64,000 nt of DNA. It comes from Ardenticatenaceae bacterium (GTDB taxonomy: Bacteria > Chloroflexota > Anaerolineae > Promineifilales > Promineifilaceae). This document shows, piece after piece, positions 6,878 to 18,846 of the stretch (position 1 is the stretch's first letter; the number at the start of each line of letters is the position of its first letter). The translations under genes were made by a program, and so were the position numbers. The DNA lies in contig JACKBN010000015.1 of NCBI GenBank assembly GCA_020634565.1, positions 1-64,000 on the forward strand, in the 5' to 3' direction. Below the pieces are notes generated by a model. The model had not been told where the DNA came from. It made no database searches and saw only the letters and a program-made list of their open reading frames with translations.

Positions 6878-7747
6878 TCAGATGGTTTTGTAATCCTGCG
6901 GTGTGGTGTGGGTTTTCTTTTTGAAGATTTTGCTGAAGTGGGATGGGTCTTTGTAGCCGAGCCGGTGGGCAATTTCTTTGACGGACAGGTTGGTGAAGGT
7001 GAGCAGCCGCCGCGCTTCCAGGATGAGCCGGTCTTCGATGAGGTGCTTGGCGGTGCGCCCGACAAATTGGCGGGTAATGTCCGAGAGCTGGCGCGGGGTG
7101 ATGTTGAGTAGTTGCGCATAGTCGGCGACGGTGTGGGTTTGGCTGTATTGCGCTTCCAGCAGTAAGGTGAATTCGTGGAAAAGCTGGGCCTCGGGCGAGA
7201 CGGCCGTTCCCCCACCACGTACCACCTCTCTCTGCACCTTACCCAATTTCACCAGCAAAACCGTGAGCAAATGACGCAGCACTTCCTGGTTGGAACGGCC
7301 GTTTTCCTCACCCCCAAACTCCGCCAGCAGCAGTCCCAACAGCGCCTCAAAGTTGGGCAGCGCCTCCGATGGCACAGGCAGCGTGTGGTTGATGGTGACG
7401 TTGTTGAATAGCACCGTCTGGTAATGCCCCATCTCCTGCGACAAAAAGTTGGGCAGAAAGGCGTCGGTGAAGCGGATGACCAGCCCGTCCAAATCGATGC
7501 CGGTGATGAGCTGGTGCACCTGTCCCTTGGCGATGAGGTAGAAGGTGGTGGGCTGTATGGTCAGCTCGTTGCCGTCGATGACGTGTTTACCTCGACCGGA
7601 GCGCACCCACAAAATCTCCTGGAAGTTGTGGCGATGCGGCTCCTCGTGCGTTTCTTGCGGATCGGTTTCGATGATGAACGGCCGTATCAAAAAATCCCGC
7701 TCTGTGTCGGCAAGAGGTTGGGTGGGGAGGGTGGTGGACTTGGTCAT
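6878..7747 (-). CDS. AraC/XylS-family transcriptional regulator with cupin sensor
   Basis: The 289-residue protein begins with a cupin-like sensor domain (HRHNFQEILWVRSGRGKHVIDG, residues ~37-60). It ends with a two-helix-turn-helix AraC DNA-binding domain containing VADYAQLLNITPRQLSDITR and VKEIAHRLGYKDPSHFSKIF, the second being the hallmark motif. Such proteins sense small molecules, often sugars or stress metabolites, and activate nearby genes. HisC lies 87 bp upstream on the same strand and no obvious catabolic target is adjacent, so the regulon is unknown. Start ATG 7747 has a weak ribosome binding site. Confidence 0.9.
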   Translation of the reverse strand: MTKSTTLPTQPLADTERDFLIRPFIIETDPQETHEEPHRHNFQEILWVRSGRGKHVIDGNELTIQPTTFYLIAKGQVHQLITGIDLDGLVIRFTDAFLPNFLSQEMGHYQTVLFNNVTINHTLPVPSEALPNFEALLGLLLAEFGGEENGRSNQEVLRHLLTVLLVKLGKVQREVVRGGGTAVSPEAQLFHEFTLLLEAQYSQTHTVADYAQLLNITPRQLSDITRQFVGRTAKHLIEDRLILEARRLLTFTNLSVKEIAHRLGYKDPSHFSKIFKKKTHTTPQDYKTI

Positions 7748-7759
7748 TTTAGGAAAGAT

Positions 7760-7835
7760 GGAACGCAGAGCGACACAGAGAGTTGTTTTTCTCTGTGAAA
7801 CTCTGTGCCTCCTCTGCGCAACTCTGTGTTCCTCT
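7760..7835. repeat. Spacer hairpin of ACACAGAG/CTCTGTG words
   Basis: The gap between hisC and the AraC-type gene contains GGAACGCAGAGCGACACAGA on the left and the inverted words CTCTGTGCCTCCTCTGCGCA and ACTCTGTGTTCCTC on the right. The arms are permuted, so several partial pairings are possible. It overlaps the hisC stop codon by one base. Confidence 0.55.
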
Positions 7836-8917
7836 TAAGCTTGTTGCAGAACGGCCGTTAAACTCTCAATCAGCCGCGCATTTTGCTCTGGCGTGCCAAT
7901 GCTTAGCCGGATGTGATTGTCCAGCCCAAACGCCGGACGCACGATAATTGCCAGCGCCATCAAGCCGTCAATCATTGTCTGAGCAGGTACCGATTGATGC
8001 GAGAACAGGACAAAGTTGGCTTCGCTGGGCCAGACGTGGCAGCCCAAGCGGGTGAGCTGATCCGTCAGCCACTGCTTGCCCGCCGCATTGTTGGCAATCG
8101 TGCGCTGGCGATGTTCCGCATCCTTTAGCGCTGCCAGACCAGCCACCAGTGCCAGCTTGTTGATGTGAAAGTTGCGCTTCACGCTGGCCACCCGCTCAAT
8201 AACATCGGGCGGAGCGATGCCGTAGCCCAGGCGCAGCCCGGCCAAGCCGTAAATTTTGGCAAAGGTGCGCATCAGGAAGATGTTTTTGCCCGCCAGCACC
8301 TCTGGTAGCAAGTCCGGGAAGTCGGGCGCGGTGACAAAATCGAGGTACGCTTCATCGTGCAGCAGCAGCACGTCATCCGGCACGATGGCTATGATTTGTT
8401 GCAGCTCGGCGGCGGTGCTGTAGGTGCCGCTGGGGTTGTTGGGATTGCAAACGTAAACCAGCCGCGTGTTGGGCTTGATGGCGGCAGCAATGCGTTCTGG
8501 CTGGTAGCGAAAATCAGCCTCGTCTAAATCGAAAAAGTGGATGGGATTGCCGGAACGGCCGTGATACCGGGCCAAAAACGGAAACGATTGGCGGGGCAAG
8601 GTGCTGGCATCGTCTGGCGTGGGCAGGTGGCTGCGGGCCACAAACTCCAGCACCTCGATGCCGCCGCTGCCAATGACGATATGCTCCGGCCCCAGATGAT
8701 CGCTTATCGAGGCCGCGATCGCCTGCCGCAGCTGCCATTCTAGCTGCTTGGATGGGTAAATGTTAAGCGTTTCCAGGCTGTCGCGAATGGCTTGCAGCGC
8801 GAGCGGGGATGGCCCCAGCGGATTTTCGTTGGAAGCGAGCTTGAGTGGTGCTTGTTGCCGCAGTTCCGGCGGCAAATCTTCAATGGATATTCCTGGTTTG
8901 TATTCGGTAGTTGACAT
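7835..8917 (-). CDS. hisC: Histidinol-phosphate aminotransferase-like PLP enzyme
   Basis: The 360-residue protein is a fold-type I aminotransferase of the HisC branch. Visible motifs are KLASNENPLGPSPLALQAI at the N-terminus, VIGSGGIEVLEF, VYVCNPNNPSGTY (cofactor-binding Asn/Pro loop) and LMRTFAKIYGLAGLRLGYGI, with the PLP-binding lysine in FAK. Length fits the family (350-360). HisC transfers the amino group of glutamate to imidazole-acetol phosphate in histidine biosynthesis; members of this subfamily also act on aromatic amino acids. No other his genes are near, so a side role is possible. GGAG precedes the ATG at 8917. Confidence 0.85.
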   Translation of the reverse strand: MSTTEYKPGISIEDLPPELRQQAPLKLASNENPLGPSPLALQAIRDSLETLNIYPSKQLEWQLRQAIAASISDHLGPEHIVIGSGGIEVLEFVARSHLPTPDDASTLPRQSFPFLARYHGRSGNPIHFFDLDEADFRYQPERIAAAIKPNTRLVYVCNPNNPSGTYSTAAELQQIIAIVPDDVLLLHDEAYLDFVTAPDFPDLLPEVLAGKNIFLMRTFAKIYGLAGLRLGYGIAPPDVIERVASVKRNFHINKLALVAGLAALKDAEHRQRTIANNAAGKQWLTDQLTRLGCHVWPSEANFVLFSHQSVPAQTMIDGLMALAIIVRPAFGLDNHIRLSIGTPEQNARLIESLTAVLQQA

Positions 8918-9051
8918 AATTTTGGCTCCGGCGTGGTGGGTTGTTAATTAACATAAAGCGAGGAACCGAATTTCGATTTCCGCTGGCAACAATCATAACG
9001 TAAAGTCGAATAGAGAGACAAAATTGTTCATCCGTCTGCTAAAATGAAGCA

Positions 9052-12000
9052 ATGCAGCAACCACTACCGCCACCCCGGCTTATTGAAAGACCACGTATTG
9101 CCCACCGGCTGCGCCAGATTTTGGTGAACAGCCACGTGCTGTTGACGGCTCCGGCTGGTTATGGCAAATCTGTGGTGCTGCGCAATTTTGCCCGCGATGT
9201 GCCCAATGCTCAGCTCATAACGCTCACGCAGGCAGACCGGGATTTGGCGACGCTGCGGGCTCGTTTACGGCCGTTCCTAAACGCCCCCACCATCATTTTG
9301 CTCGATGACATTCACCTGCTGGCTGGGGAAGCTGACATTTGTACCTGGCTGCAACAGCAGCTGACCCAGGCCCAGCCCCGCTGGCTGCTGGCCGGGCGCA
9401 GCCTGCCCTTCGTGGCTGATTGGCTGTTGGTGTCGGGGCAGGCGGTGCAGTTCACCAAAGAACTGCTTGCTTTTAGCCTGGCAGAAACGCAGGCGCTTTT
9501 GGCGGAGCCAGTGGCCGAAGCGGCGACCTGGCACACCCGGCTGGACGGTTGGTCAATCGCACTTTCGCTGCTGTCCCGCTTATCTGCTGCTGGTGAACGG
9601 CTGCCCACCACCGAAGCCCATCTTTTTACTTACCTCACGCAGGCGGTGTTTGCCCAGCTTGCGCCGCAGCTCAACCAGTTTATGCAGCATACGGCCGTTC
9701 CGCTCCAATTTAACGTCGAGTTAGCCGCCACTTTATGGGGAGATTCCGTCGAGGCGCAAACCTTGTTTACGGCCGTTCTGCACCATGATCTTTACCTGCA
9801 ACCGGCGCAAAAAGAAGGCTGGTACCGTTACCACGATCTGATTCGCGGTTATTTGCAGCAGCAGTTGGGGCTAGCGCGGCAGACGATAGCCGAAACGGCC
9901 GTTGATTGGTTTTGGCAGCAAGGGGAGCAGCATACGGCCGTTGAGCAGGCGCTTGATGCCAATTTATCTGAGCAAGCAGCCAACTTAATCGCGCAGGTGC
10001 CGCTGACGAGCTTCCACGGCAGCAGCAGCTATGCCACCTACCGCCGCTGGGTGCGGGCGCTCGATGAAGCCGCGTTGGCTACCCGCCCTATGCTGTTGGT
10101 GCGCCTGGCTAACGTCATCCAAATCATGCCCGGTTACGAAGATGAGGCGCAGCTTTACGCTGAGCAGGCGATCCAGCTGGCTGAACGCAGCGGCGAGACG
10201 CAAATCATGCTGCTGGCCCAGGCGAATTTGGCGCATTGGTATTATCAACGTGGCGAACTGACCACCGGGCGCGAAATTGTACTGGACGCGCTGGCCTATC
10301 CCGGCTGCACCGACTATGCCCGCCTGTACAGCCTGCGCATCGCCAGCCTGATTTTGAGCGATTTGGGTCAGTACCGCGACGCGTTGCCGCTTTTTCAGGA
10401 GGCAATCGGCCTGGCGCTAGCACGGCAAGCCCAAAACGAACCGTTCATGAATCGGGCCAATCTGGCCTGGAAATATTACCTGCCGCTGGGCAAGATTGCC
10501 GAGGCAGAGGAACTGTTAACGGCCGTCCTCACCCATTTTGCGGAGACGATTGGCTGGCTGGGGCAATATCTAACTTACTGGTGCGAATTGCAGCTGGTGC
10601 GGGGCGATTGGGACGGTTTGGCGCAAGCTGTGACGCGCCTGGAAACTGCCCTGTCGCAGGTAGAAACACAAACGCGCCACAACGAGCTATGGCTGGCGCA
10701 TTATCAAACGGTGCTGGCGATTGTGCAGGAGGATGAAACGGCCGTAGAACTGGCGTTGGCGCGATACGACAGCCTGGCGGAGAGCAGCCAACTGCATCAG
10801 GTGTGCGTGGCTTGGCTGGCTTGCTGGCACTTGCGCGGTAAAGGTGCCTGGGCAGAAGCGGTGGCGCGGGGGCAGCGGGCGCTGGCACAGCCCAGCCAGT
10901 TTGCCCATTATCGGGCGCGGCTGGCGCTGGAGGTGGATATTGCTCAGGGGATGCGCCTGCTGGTGGGCGAAGTGGATAGCTTTTCTCTGCATCCTGAAAC
11001 GCAGCAACTAATTCGTTGGCGCTCCCGCTTGGAGTTGCACCGTTTGCGGGCGTTGCTGGCGCTGGTTTGTTGGTGGCTGGGGAACACACGTTGGCAGCGG
11101 CATTGGACGGCCGTTTACGCCCAAGCTGATCCAAATTATCTACCCCAACGCGACCCAGAACTGGCGGCACATTTTTGGCGATTGGCATTGTTTATGAATC
11201 AGGAGCAAGCATCCCCTGGCCAAGCTCAGGACAGAATTTCAGATGTGTTTTGGCAGCACCCGTTCGCATCTGAGGATGCTCACCCCTCAGGTGTAATGAG
11301 AGCTTCTTTTCTCGAAGCGGTAAAAATTTTTCGGGCAAACGGCCGTCTTGACCAGCTGCTTCCATTGCTAAAAAATGACGATCCCCGAGTGCGTTTCAGA
11401 ACGGCCGTTTTGCTAACCGAAATCGGGGATGAGCGAGCGATGCCGCCGCTGTTAGGTGCGTTGAGGGGAGAGAAGGAAACGGCCGTTCGCAAAACCATCG
11501 AGCAAGCAGTGGTTACCTTAGAGCAAGCGCCCCCGCCGCTGCTGACGGTGCAGCTCATGGGTGCATTCCGGCTCAAACGGGGCGATGTTTGGCTTGAGGA
11601 AGATGCGTGGCATCGCCCGATTGTGCAGCGGCTGTTCCAATTTTTTGCCCTGAACGTGGGGCAGCAGGTGAGCAAAGACCAAATTTTAGAGGCGCTTTGG
11701 CCCGACAGCGATCCAGACAAAGCATGGGGCACCTTCCGCACGGTGTACAGTCGCTTGCGTAAGCTGCTGGAACCGGCTATGCGGCCAAAGACGGTCAATC
11801 GGTACATTGAGCAGCGTGGCGAAACGTTTCGGTTGAAGCCTAAATGGGTGCAGCTGGATGTGACGGCGTTTGTGGAGGTGGTAACGGCCGTTTTGCATGC
11901 CAATCCGCCAGACAATGCGCCTGCCCTACCGGAGGAACTGCTCGCTGCGCTGGAAAATTACGCGCCGCTGCTGCCCGGCTTGCCCTACGCCGACTGGCTG

Positions 12001-12306
12001 CTGGAGCCGCGCCAAAAGCTGGCGGAACTGTACATCGAAGGCTGTCTCTACGTGGCGACAGCGTATCTGGCGCGGGCGGAGCTAACCCAAGCCATAACCT
12101 GGGGGCGGCGCACGGTAGACGCGGCTCCCTGGCTAGAAGAGGCGTACCAACTGCTGCTGCGTGCCTATGCCCGCCAAGGCCAGCGCACCCTGGCGCTGCG
12201 CATCTATGACGAAGCTGTAGCCAATCTGCACGAAGAACTAAACATCTCCCCTTCACGCCAAACGGAACGCCTCGCGGAAAGATTGCGGCGCGGAGAACCG
12301 ATTTGA
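9052..12306 (+). CDS. Large MalT-like ATPase/TPR/HEAT/BTAD transcriptional regulator
   Basis: The 1084-residue protein is a signal-integrating transcription factor. It starts with a STAND-type ATPase as in MalT: Walker A APAGYGKS (33-40) and Walker B IILLDDIHLL. A long helical TPR-like region follows. Around 750-820 a HEAT-like segment (LLPLLKNDDPRVRFRTAVLL, then AMPPLLGALRGEKETAVRK) is inserted. The C-terminal third has an OmpR/SARP-type winged helix (LTVQLMGAFRLKRGDVWL ... ILEALWPDSDPDKAWGTFR) and a bacterial transcriptional activation (BTAD) domain. It lacks the LuxR helix-turn-helix of MalT. It is transcribed divergently from hisC. It carries about twelve copies of the iterated ACGGCCGT palindrome. 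The inducer is unknown. ATG at 9052; no clear ribosome binding site. Confidence 0.88.
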   Translation: MQQPLPPPRLIERPRIAHRLRQILVNSHVLLTAPAGYGKSVVLRNFARDVPNAQLITLTQADRDLATLRARLRPFLNAPTIILLDDIHLLAGEADICTWLQQQLTQAQPRWLLAGRSLPFVADWLLVSGQAVQFTKELLAFSLAETQALLAEPVAEAATWHTRLDGWSIALSLLSRLSAAGERLPTTEAHLFTYLTQAVFAQLAPQLNQFMQHTAVPLQFNVELAATLWGDSVEAQTLFTAVLHHDLYLQPAQKEGWYRYHDLIRGYLQQQLGLARQTIAETAVDWFWQQGEQHTAVEQALDANLSEQAANLIAQVPLTSFHGSSSYATYRRWVRALDEAALATRPMLLVRLANVIQIMPGYEDEAQLYAEQAIQLAERSGETQIMLLAQANLAHWYYQRGELTTGREIVLDALAYPGCTDYARLYSLRIASLILSDLGQYRDALPLFQEAIGLALARQAQNEPFMNRANLAWKYYLPLGKIAEAEELLTAVLTHFAETIGWLGQYLTYWCELQLVRGDWDGLAQAVTRLETALSQVETQTRHNELWLAHYQTVLAIVQEDETAVELALARYDSLAESSQLHQVCVAWLACWHLRGKGAWAEAVARGQRALAQPSQFAHYRARLALEVDIAQGMRLLVGEVDSFSLHPETQQLIRWRSRLELHRLRALLALVCWWLGNTRWQRHWTAVYAQADPNYLPQRDPELAAHFWRLALFMNQEQASPGQAQDRISDVFWQHPFASEDAHPSGVMRASFLEAVKIFRANGRLDQLLPLLKNDDPRVRFRTAVLLTEIGDERAMPPLLGALRGEKETAVRKTIEQAVVTLEQAPPPLLTVQLMGAFRLKRGDVWLEEDAWHRPIVQRLFQFFALNVGQQVSKDQILEALWPDSDPDKAWGTFRTVYSRLRKLLEPAMRPKTVNRYIEQRGETFRLKPKWVQLDVTAFVEVVTAVLHANPPDNAPALPEELLAALENYAPLLPGLPYADWLLEPRQKLAELYIEGCLYVATAYLARAELTQAITWGRRTVDAAPWLEEAYQLLLRAYARQGQRTLALRIYDEAVANLHEELNISPSRQTERLAERLRRGEPI

Positions 12307-12310
12307 TTGG

Positions 12311-12385
12311 TTTTCAAGTAGGCAAGTTTTCAAGTGCGCAAGTAGGCTAGAAAACTTGAATACCTGCAAACTTGCAAACTTTCCC
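12311..12385. repeat. Spacer hairpin of CAAGT/ACTTG words
   Basis: Directly after the regulator stop codon, TTTTCAAGTAGGCAAGTTTT and AAGTGCGCAAGTAGGCTAG are followed by the inverted words AAAACTTGAATACCTGCAAA and CTTGCAAACTTT. The arms pair imperfectly. It could act as a terminator for the regulator, ending in TTTCCCC. Confidence 0.5.
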
Positions 12386-12447
12386 CTGTTCACACTTTGT
12401 CAACACCCATCTGCTACCCTGCCAACATTAAATAACGGAGGTGCGGT

Positions 12448-12633
12448 ATGCGGCAGCGGCGGGCGCTGGTGGTGCGAATTTGGCTGGATGAAGACGGCCG
12501 TTTACAAGGGCAATTAAGCGATCCGATGGTGGATTGGAAACGGCCGTTTGCCCAGCCAGATGAGTTGTGGACCTTGCTCCACGCCTGTTTTTCTGCGCCG
12601 CAATCCCCACCCGACACCGAGACAAATTCATAG
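12448..12633 (+). CDS. Small protein of unknown function, 61 residues
   Basis: The ATG at 12448 is preceded by a strong ribosome binding site (GGAGGTGCGGT), and the stop lies 15 bp before the start of the downstream lipoprotein gene, so it looks like a real translated leader gene of a two-gene unit. The product is acidic at its ends, with ALVVRIWLDEDGRLQGQL, a beta-strand-like segment, and WKRPFAQPDELWTLLHACF. I recognise no family. Two copies of ACGGCCGT supply the codons for 'GRL' and 'KRPF'. Its function is unknown; a membrane-associated or regulatory peptide is possible but nothing shows it. Confidence 0.6.
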   Translation: MRQRRALVVRIWLDEDGRLQGQLSDPMVDWKRPFAQPDELWTLLHACFSAPQSPPDTETNS

Positions 12634-12648
12634 CAACGGAGGTTTTCC

Positions 12649-13803
12649 ATGAAGAAAAAATTATTGGTTTTGGCCTTGATGGGATGGTTGTTGGTAGCGT
12701 GTAACAGCGCTGGCAGCGAAGAAGCGGCAGCCGATTTGCCCACGGTCGTGCCCACCATTGTGATAGCGGAGAGTGTGAATGAGAGCAGCGCGCCAGATGA
12801 TGCACCTGCCGTAGAAGAAGCGCCTGTGGGTGAGGTAGTGGAAAGTGAGAGTGGGGAGGCGGAAACGGCCGTTACCACCGAATCCGAATCCAACCAAGTG
12901 ACCGATAGCGATGTGGTGGATCTGGACGAAATCATCCTCTACGAAGAGCCGCAGGGCATGGATTACCGCACGACGCTGCAATTTACGATGTCAGTGGATG
13001 GCGCGGTTGTCGGGGCGGCCACGGCACAAGGAAGCCGCACCGTCAGCCCCAACGCCTCCAACATGGTGTTTACCTTGAGTGGTGACGCAGCAAGTGGCCT
13101 GGGCGAAACAATGACCATGACCCAAATTGAGGACGCCTTTTACACCATCCTGCCCCCGCAAAATTGCATAACACTGGCTGGGCAAAGCGGCTTCGAGAAC
13201 CCATTTGACCTCTTTTTGGATACCGGCGGCTTTTTAACTGACGATGCTCAGCGGATGCTGCCGGACGAAACAATTAACGGTGTAGATAGCGCCCATTATG
13301 TCCTGAATGCACAAAATTTTGCGTCGTGGGACGTGGCTGAAATTTATGAAGCAGATTTATACGTGGCCAAGGAGGGTGGCTACGTGACGCGCCTGATGAT
13401 CTCTGGTCGGGGTGTCAACAATCTGCTGAACAGCGACGCCAGCCAGGAAGGCGACATTTTCTACGAGCTGAACTTCATCCCGGAAGCCGTGCCTGCCATT
13501 GCGGTGCCGCAGGGCTGTGCGGATGCCGCTGAGCTAACGTCTGAGTACCCGATGCTGGCTGACGCAACGGCCGTTCAATCTGCCCCCGGTTTGTTTAGCT
13601 ACGAAACGCAAACGTCGTTCGACGAGGTGATTGCATTTTACAAGGAAGCGCTGACGGCCAACGGCGAGTGGGCCATTGCTCAGGAAATTGTGCAGGCACC
13701 GAACGCAACCATCACGTTTACTGGTGCTGACGGCACGCTGATGGTCAATTTAGGGCCAGGGCAAAATGGGGGTGTGATTGTGGGTATTCTCTCGATGCCG
13801 TAG
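12649..13803 (+). CDS. Secreted lipoprotein of unknown function
   Basis: The 384-residue protein starts with a lipoprotein signal peptide ending in LLVAC (Cys18), so it is probably anchored to the outer face of the membrane. An acidic low-complexity linker covers about residues 20-90. A beta-rich domain follows (YRTTLQFTMSVDGAVVG ... MTQIEDAFYTILPPQNC). It resembles lipoproteins of the LolA/LppX-type fold in pattern only. A C-terminal segment of about 70 residues (SFDEVIAFYKEALTANGEW) is a distinct small domain. Start ATG 12649 has GGAGG at good spacing. It probably forms an operon with the 61-residue gene upstream. The ligand is unknown. Confidence 0.75.
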   Translation: MKKKLLVLALMGWLLVACNSAGSEEAAADLPTVVPTIVIAESVNESSAPDDAPAVEEAPVGEVVESESGEAETAVTTESESNQVTDSDVVDLDEIILYEEPQGMDYRTTLQFTMSVDGAVVGAATAQGSRTVSPNASNMVFTLSGDAASGLGETMTMTQIEDAFYTILPPQNCITLAGQSGFENPFDLFLDTGGFLTDDAQRMLPDETINGVDSAHYVLNAQNFASWDVAEIYEADLYVAKEGGYVTRLMISGRGVNNLLNSDASQEGDIFYELNFIPEAVPAIAVPQGCADAAELTSEYPMLADATAVQSAPGLFSYETQTSFDEVIAFYKEALTANGEWAIAQEIVQAPNATITFTGADGTLMVNLGPGQNGGVIVGILSMP

Positions 13804-13813
13804 TGGGTGAGGG

Positions 13814-13874
13814 AGATTGGGCCATTTTACTCTGCTGAAAAGTAGATTTCAGTAAAAGAAAAATGGCCCAATCT
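13814..13874. repeat. 61-bp inverted-repeat element, copy 1
   Basis: The arms AGATTGGGCCATTTT (13814-13828) and its exact complement (13860-13874) enclose 31 bp. Two further elements of exactly the same size and near-identical ends lie at 17884-17944 and 63894-63954. This copy sits between the 3' ends of convergent genes and is followed by TTTTT on the plus strand, so it could also terminate the lipoprotein transcript. Confidence 0.8.
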
Positions 13875-13895
13875 TTTTGCTAAAGGATAGTTGGT

Positions 13896-17675
<3,780 letters not shown>

Positions 17676-17722
17676 AACTATTTTCTCCAGAGGGTGGGAG
17701 TTTGGTTTGGGTAAGCTGGGAA

Positions 17723-17751
17723 TTTATATAAGAGGCAGGGCAATCAAGCAA
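17723..17751 (-). promoter_or_regulatory. Candidate sigma-70 promoter for the nuclease gene
   Basis: On the minus strand TTGCTT (17746-17751) and TATAAA (17723-17728) are separated by 17 bp. Transcription would start near 17716, giving a leader of about 40 bases before the ATG at 17675. Confidence 0.5.
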
Positions 17752-17883
17752 GAAATTTTAAGGCTGGCACAAAATTGGGATGGGATTACGGTCGCGGTGG
17801 CCGGTGAACTATCTGAGAGTTGCTCAAGAATGAGTTGCCTATGACAAAGGTTGATAGAGTTTGGAATGACGCAGTTGCCTGTG

Positions 17884-17944
17884 AGATTGGACCAATTTCT
17901 GTTACAAGCAGGTTACAAAACTGGTCAACAAATTGGTCCAATCT
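17884..17944. repeat. 61-bp inverted-repeat element, copy 2
   Basis: Arms AGATTGGACCAATTT (17884-17898) and its exact complement (17930-17944) enclose 31 bp unlike those of the other copies. Size and ends match the copies at 13814-13874 and 63894-63954. It lies just downstream of the SMP-30 gene (minus strand). Confidence 0.85.
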
Positions 17945-17954
17945 GCCGCCGGAT

Positions 17955-18827
17955 TTAGCCAGCGAATTTTGGAGTGGGCAAGCCTTTGACGCGGGGTTTG
18001 TAAGTAAATAGACTGCCGGAGAGCGGATATTTTTCCAGATCGGCAGGCGACATGTTTTGTGAGGCGGTGGTGATGTAGAGTGTGTCCAGCTCCGGCCCGC
18101 CGAAGGTGCAGCTGGTGACGTTGGGCACGGGCAGGGATACTTCTTCTAAAATTTCGCCTGTGGGGGCAAAGCGGGTGAGGCGCGCGCCACCATAGTGGGC
18201 CAGCCAGAGGCAGTTTTCGCTGTCCACGGTCATGCCGTCGGGGGCGCCGTTGATGGCATAGGTGAGCTGCTGAAACGGCCGTTTCTCCCCCAAAGTCCCA
18301 TCATTATGTAAATCAAACGCATACACAAACCCTTTCACCGAATCGTTGTGATACATCGTGCGGCCATCGACGCTGAAGGCGGGGCCGTTGGTGATGATGT
18401 AGTCGCTGTCCATCGTGTGCAGCGTCAAATCGGGATCAAGCCGGTAGAGGGTGCCAGTGGCTTCTTTTTCGGCCCGATTCATGGTGCCGGCCCAGTAACG
18501 GCCGTTTGCATCCACCTTGCCATCGTTAAAGCGGTTGCCCGGCAGATCTTTTTCTGGCAGCACAATTGGCGCGACGGTTTGCGTCTCAAAATCGACGGTG
18601 ACAAAGCCATCGGGGGTGGTGCCCACAAAGCCGCCGGATTGACGCATGGCTAAGCTGGTGATCGATTCAGCAAATGTCCAGGAGTGTTTTTGCCCACTCG
18701 CCGGTTCCAATCTGTGTACCTGCCGGTTCAAAATATCGACCCAGTACAGCGCATTTTCTTCCGCTACCCACAGCGGGCCTTCGCCCAATAGGGCTTGAAT
18801 TTGCCAGATGCATGTTGCTTCACTCAT
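17955..18827 (-). CDS. SMP-30/gluconolactonase-like sugar lactone hydrolase
   Basis: This is a six-bladed beta-propeller of the SMP-30/regucalcin/gluconolactonase family, 290 residues from the chosen start. Family motifs present are LGEGPLWV (metal-ligand Glu), RFNDGKVDANGRYWAGTMN, ITNGPAFSVDGRTMYHND and GAPDGMTVDSENCLWLA, which supply the usual Glu/Asn/Asn/Asp metal ligands. These enzymes open aldonolactones in oxidative sugar pathways. I chose ATG 18827, with GAGGAG upstream, rather than an earlier in-frame start inside the preceding gene. It follows a GH43 gene by 19 bp on the same strand, so the pair may degrade arabinose- or xylose-containing material. Confidence 0.88.
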   Translation of the reverse strand: MSEATCIWQIQALLGEGPLWVAEENALYWVDILNRQVHRLEPASGQKHSWTFAESITSLAMRQSGGFVGTTPDGFVTVDFETQTVAPIVLPEKDLPGNRFNDGKVDANGRYWAGTMNRAEKEATGTLYRLDPDLTLHTMDSDYIITNGPAFSVDGRTMYHNDSVKGFVYAFDLHNDGTLGEKRPFQQLTYAINGAPDGMTVDSENCLWLAHYGGARLTRFAPTGEILEEVSLPVPNVTSCTFGGPELDTLYITTASQNMSPADLEKYPLSGSLFTYKPRVKGLPTPKFAG

Positions 18828-18846
18828 CAAAAAACTCCTCAAAAAT

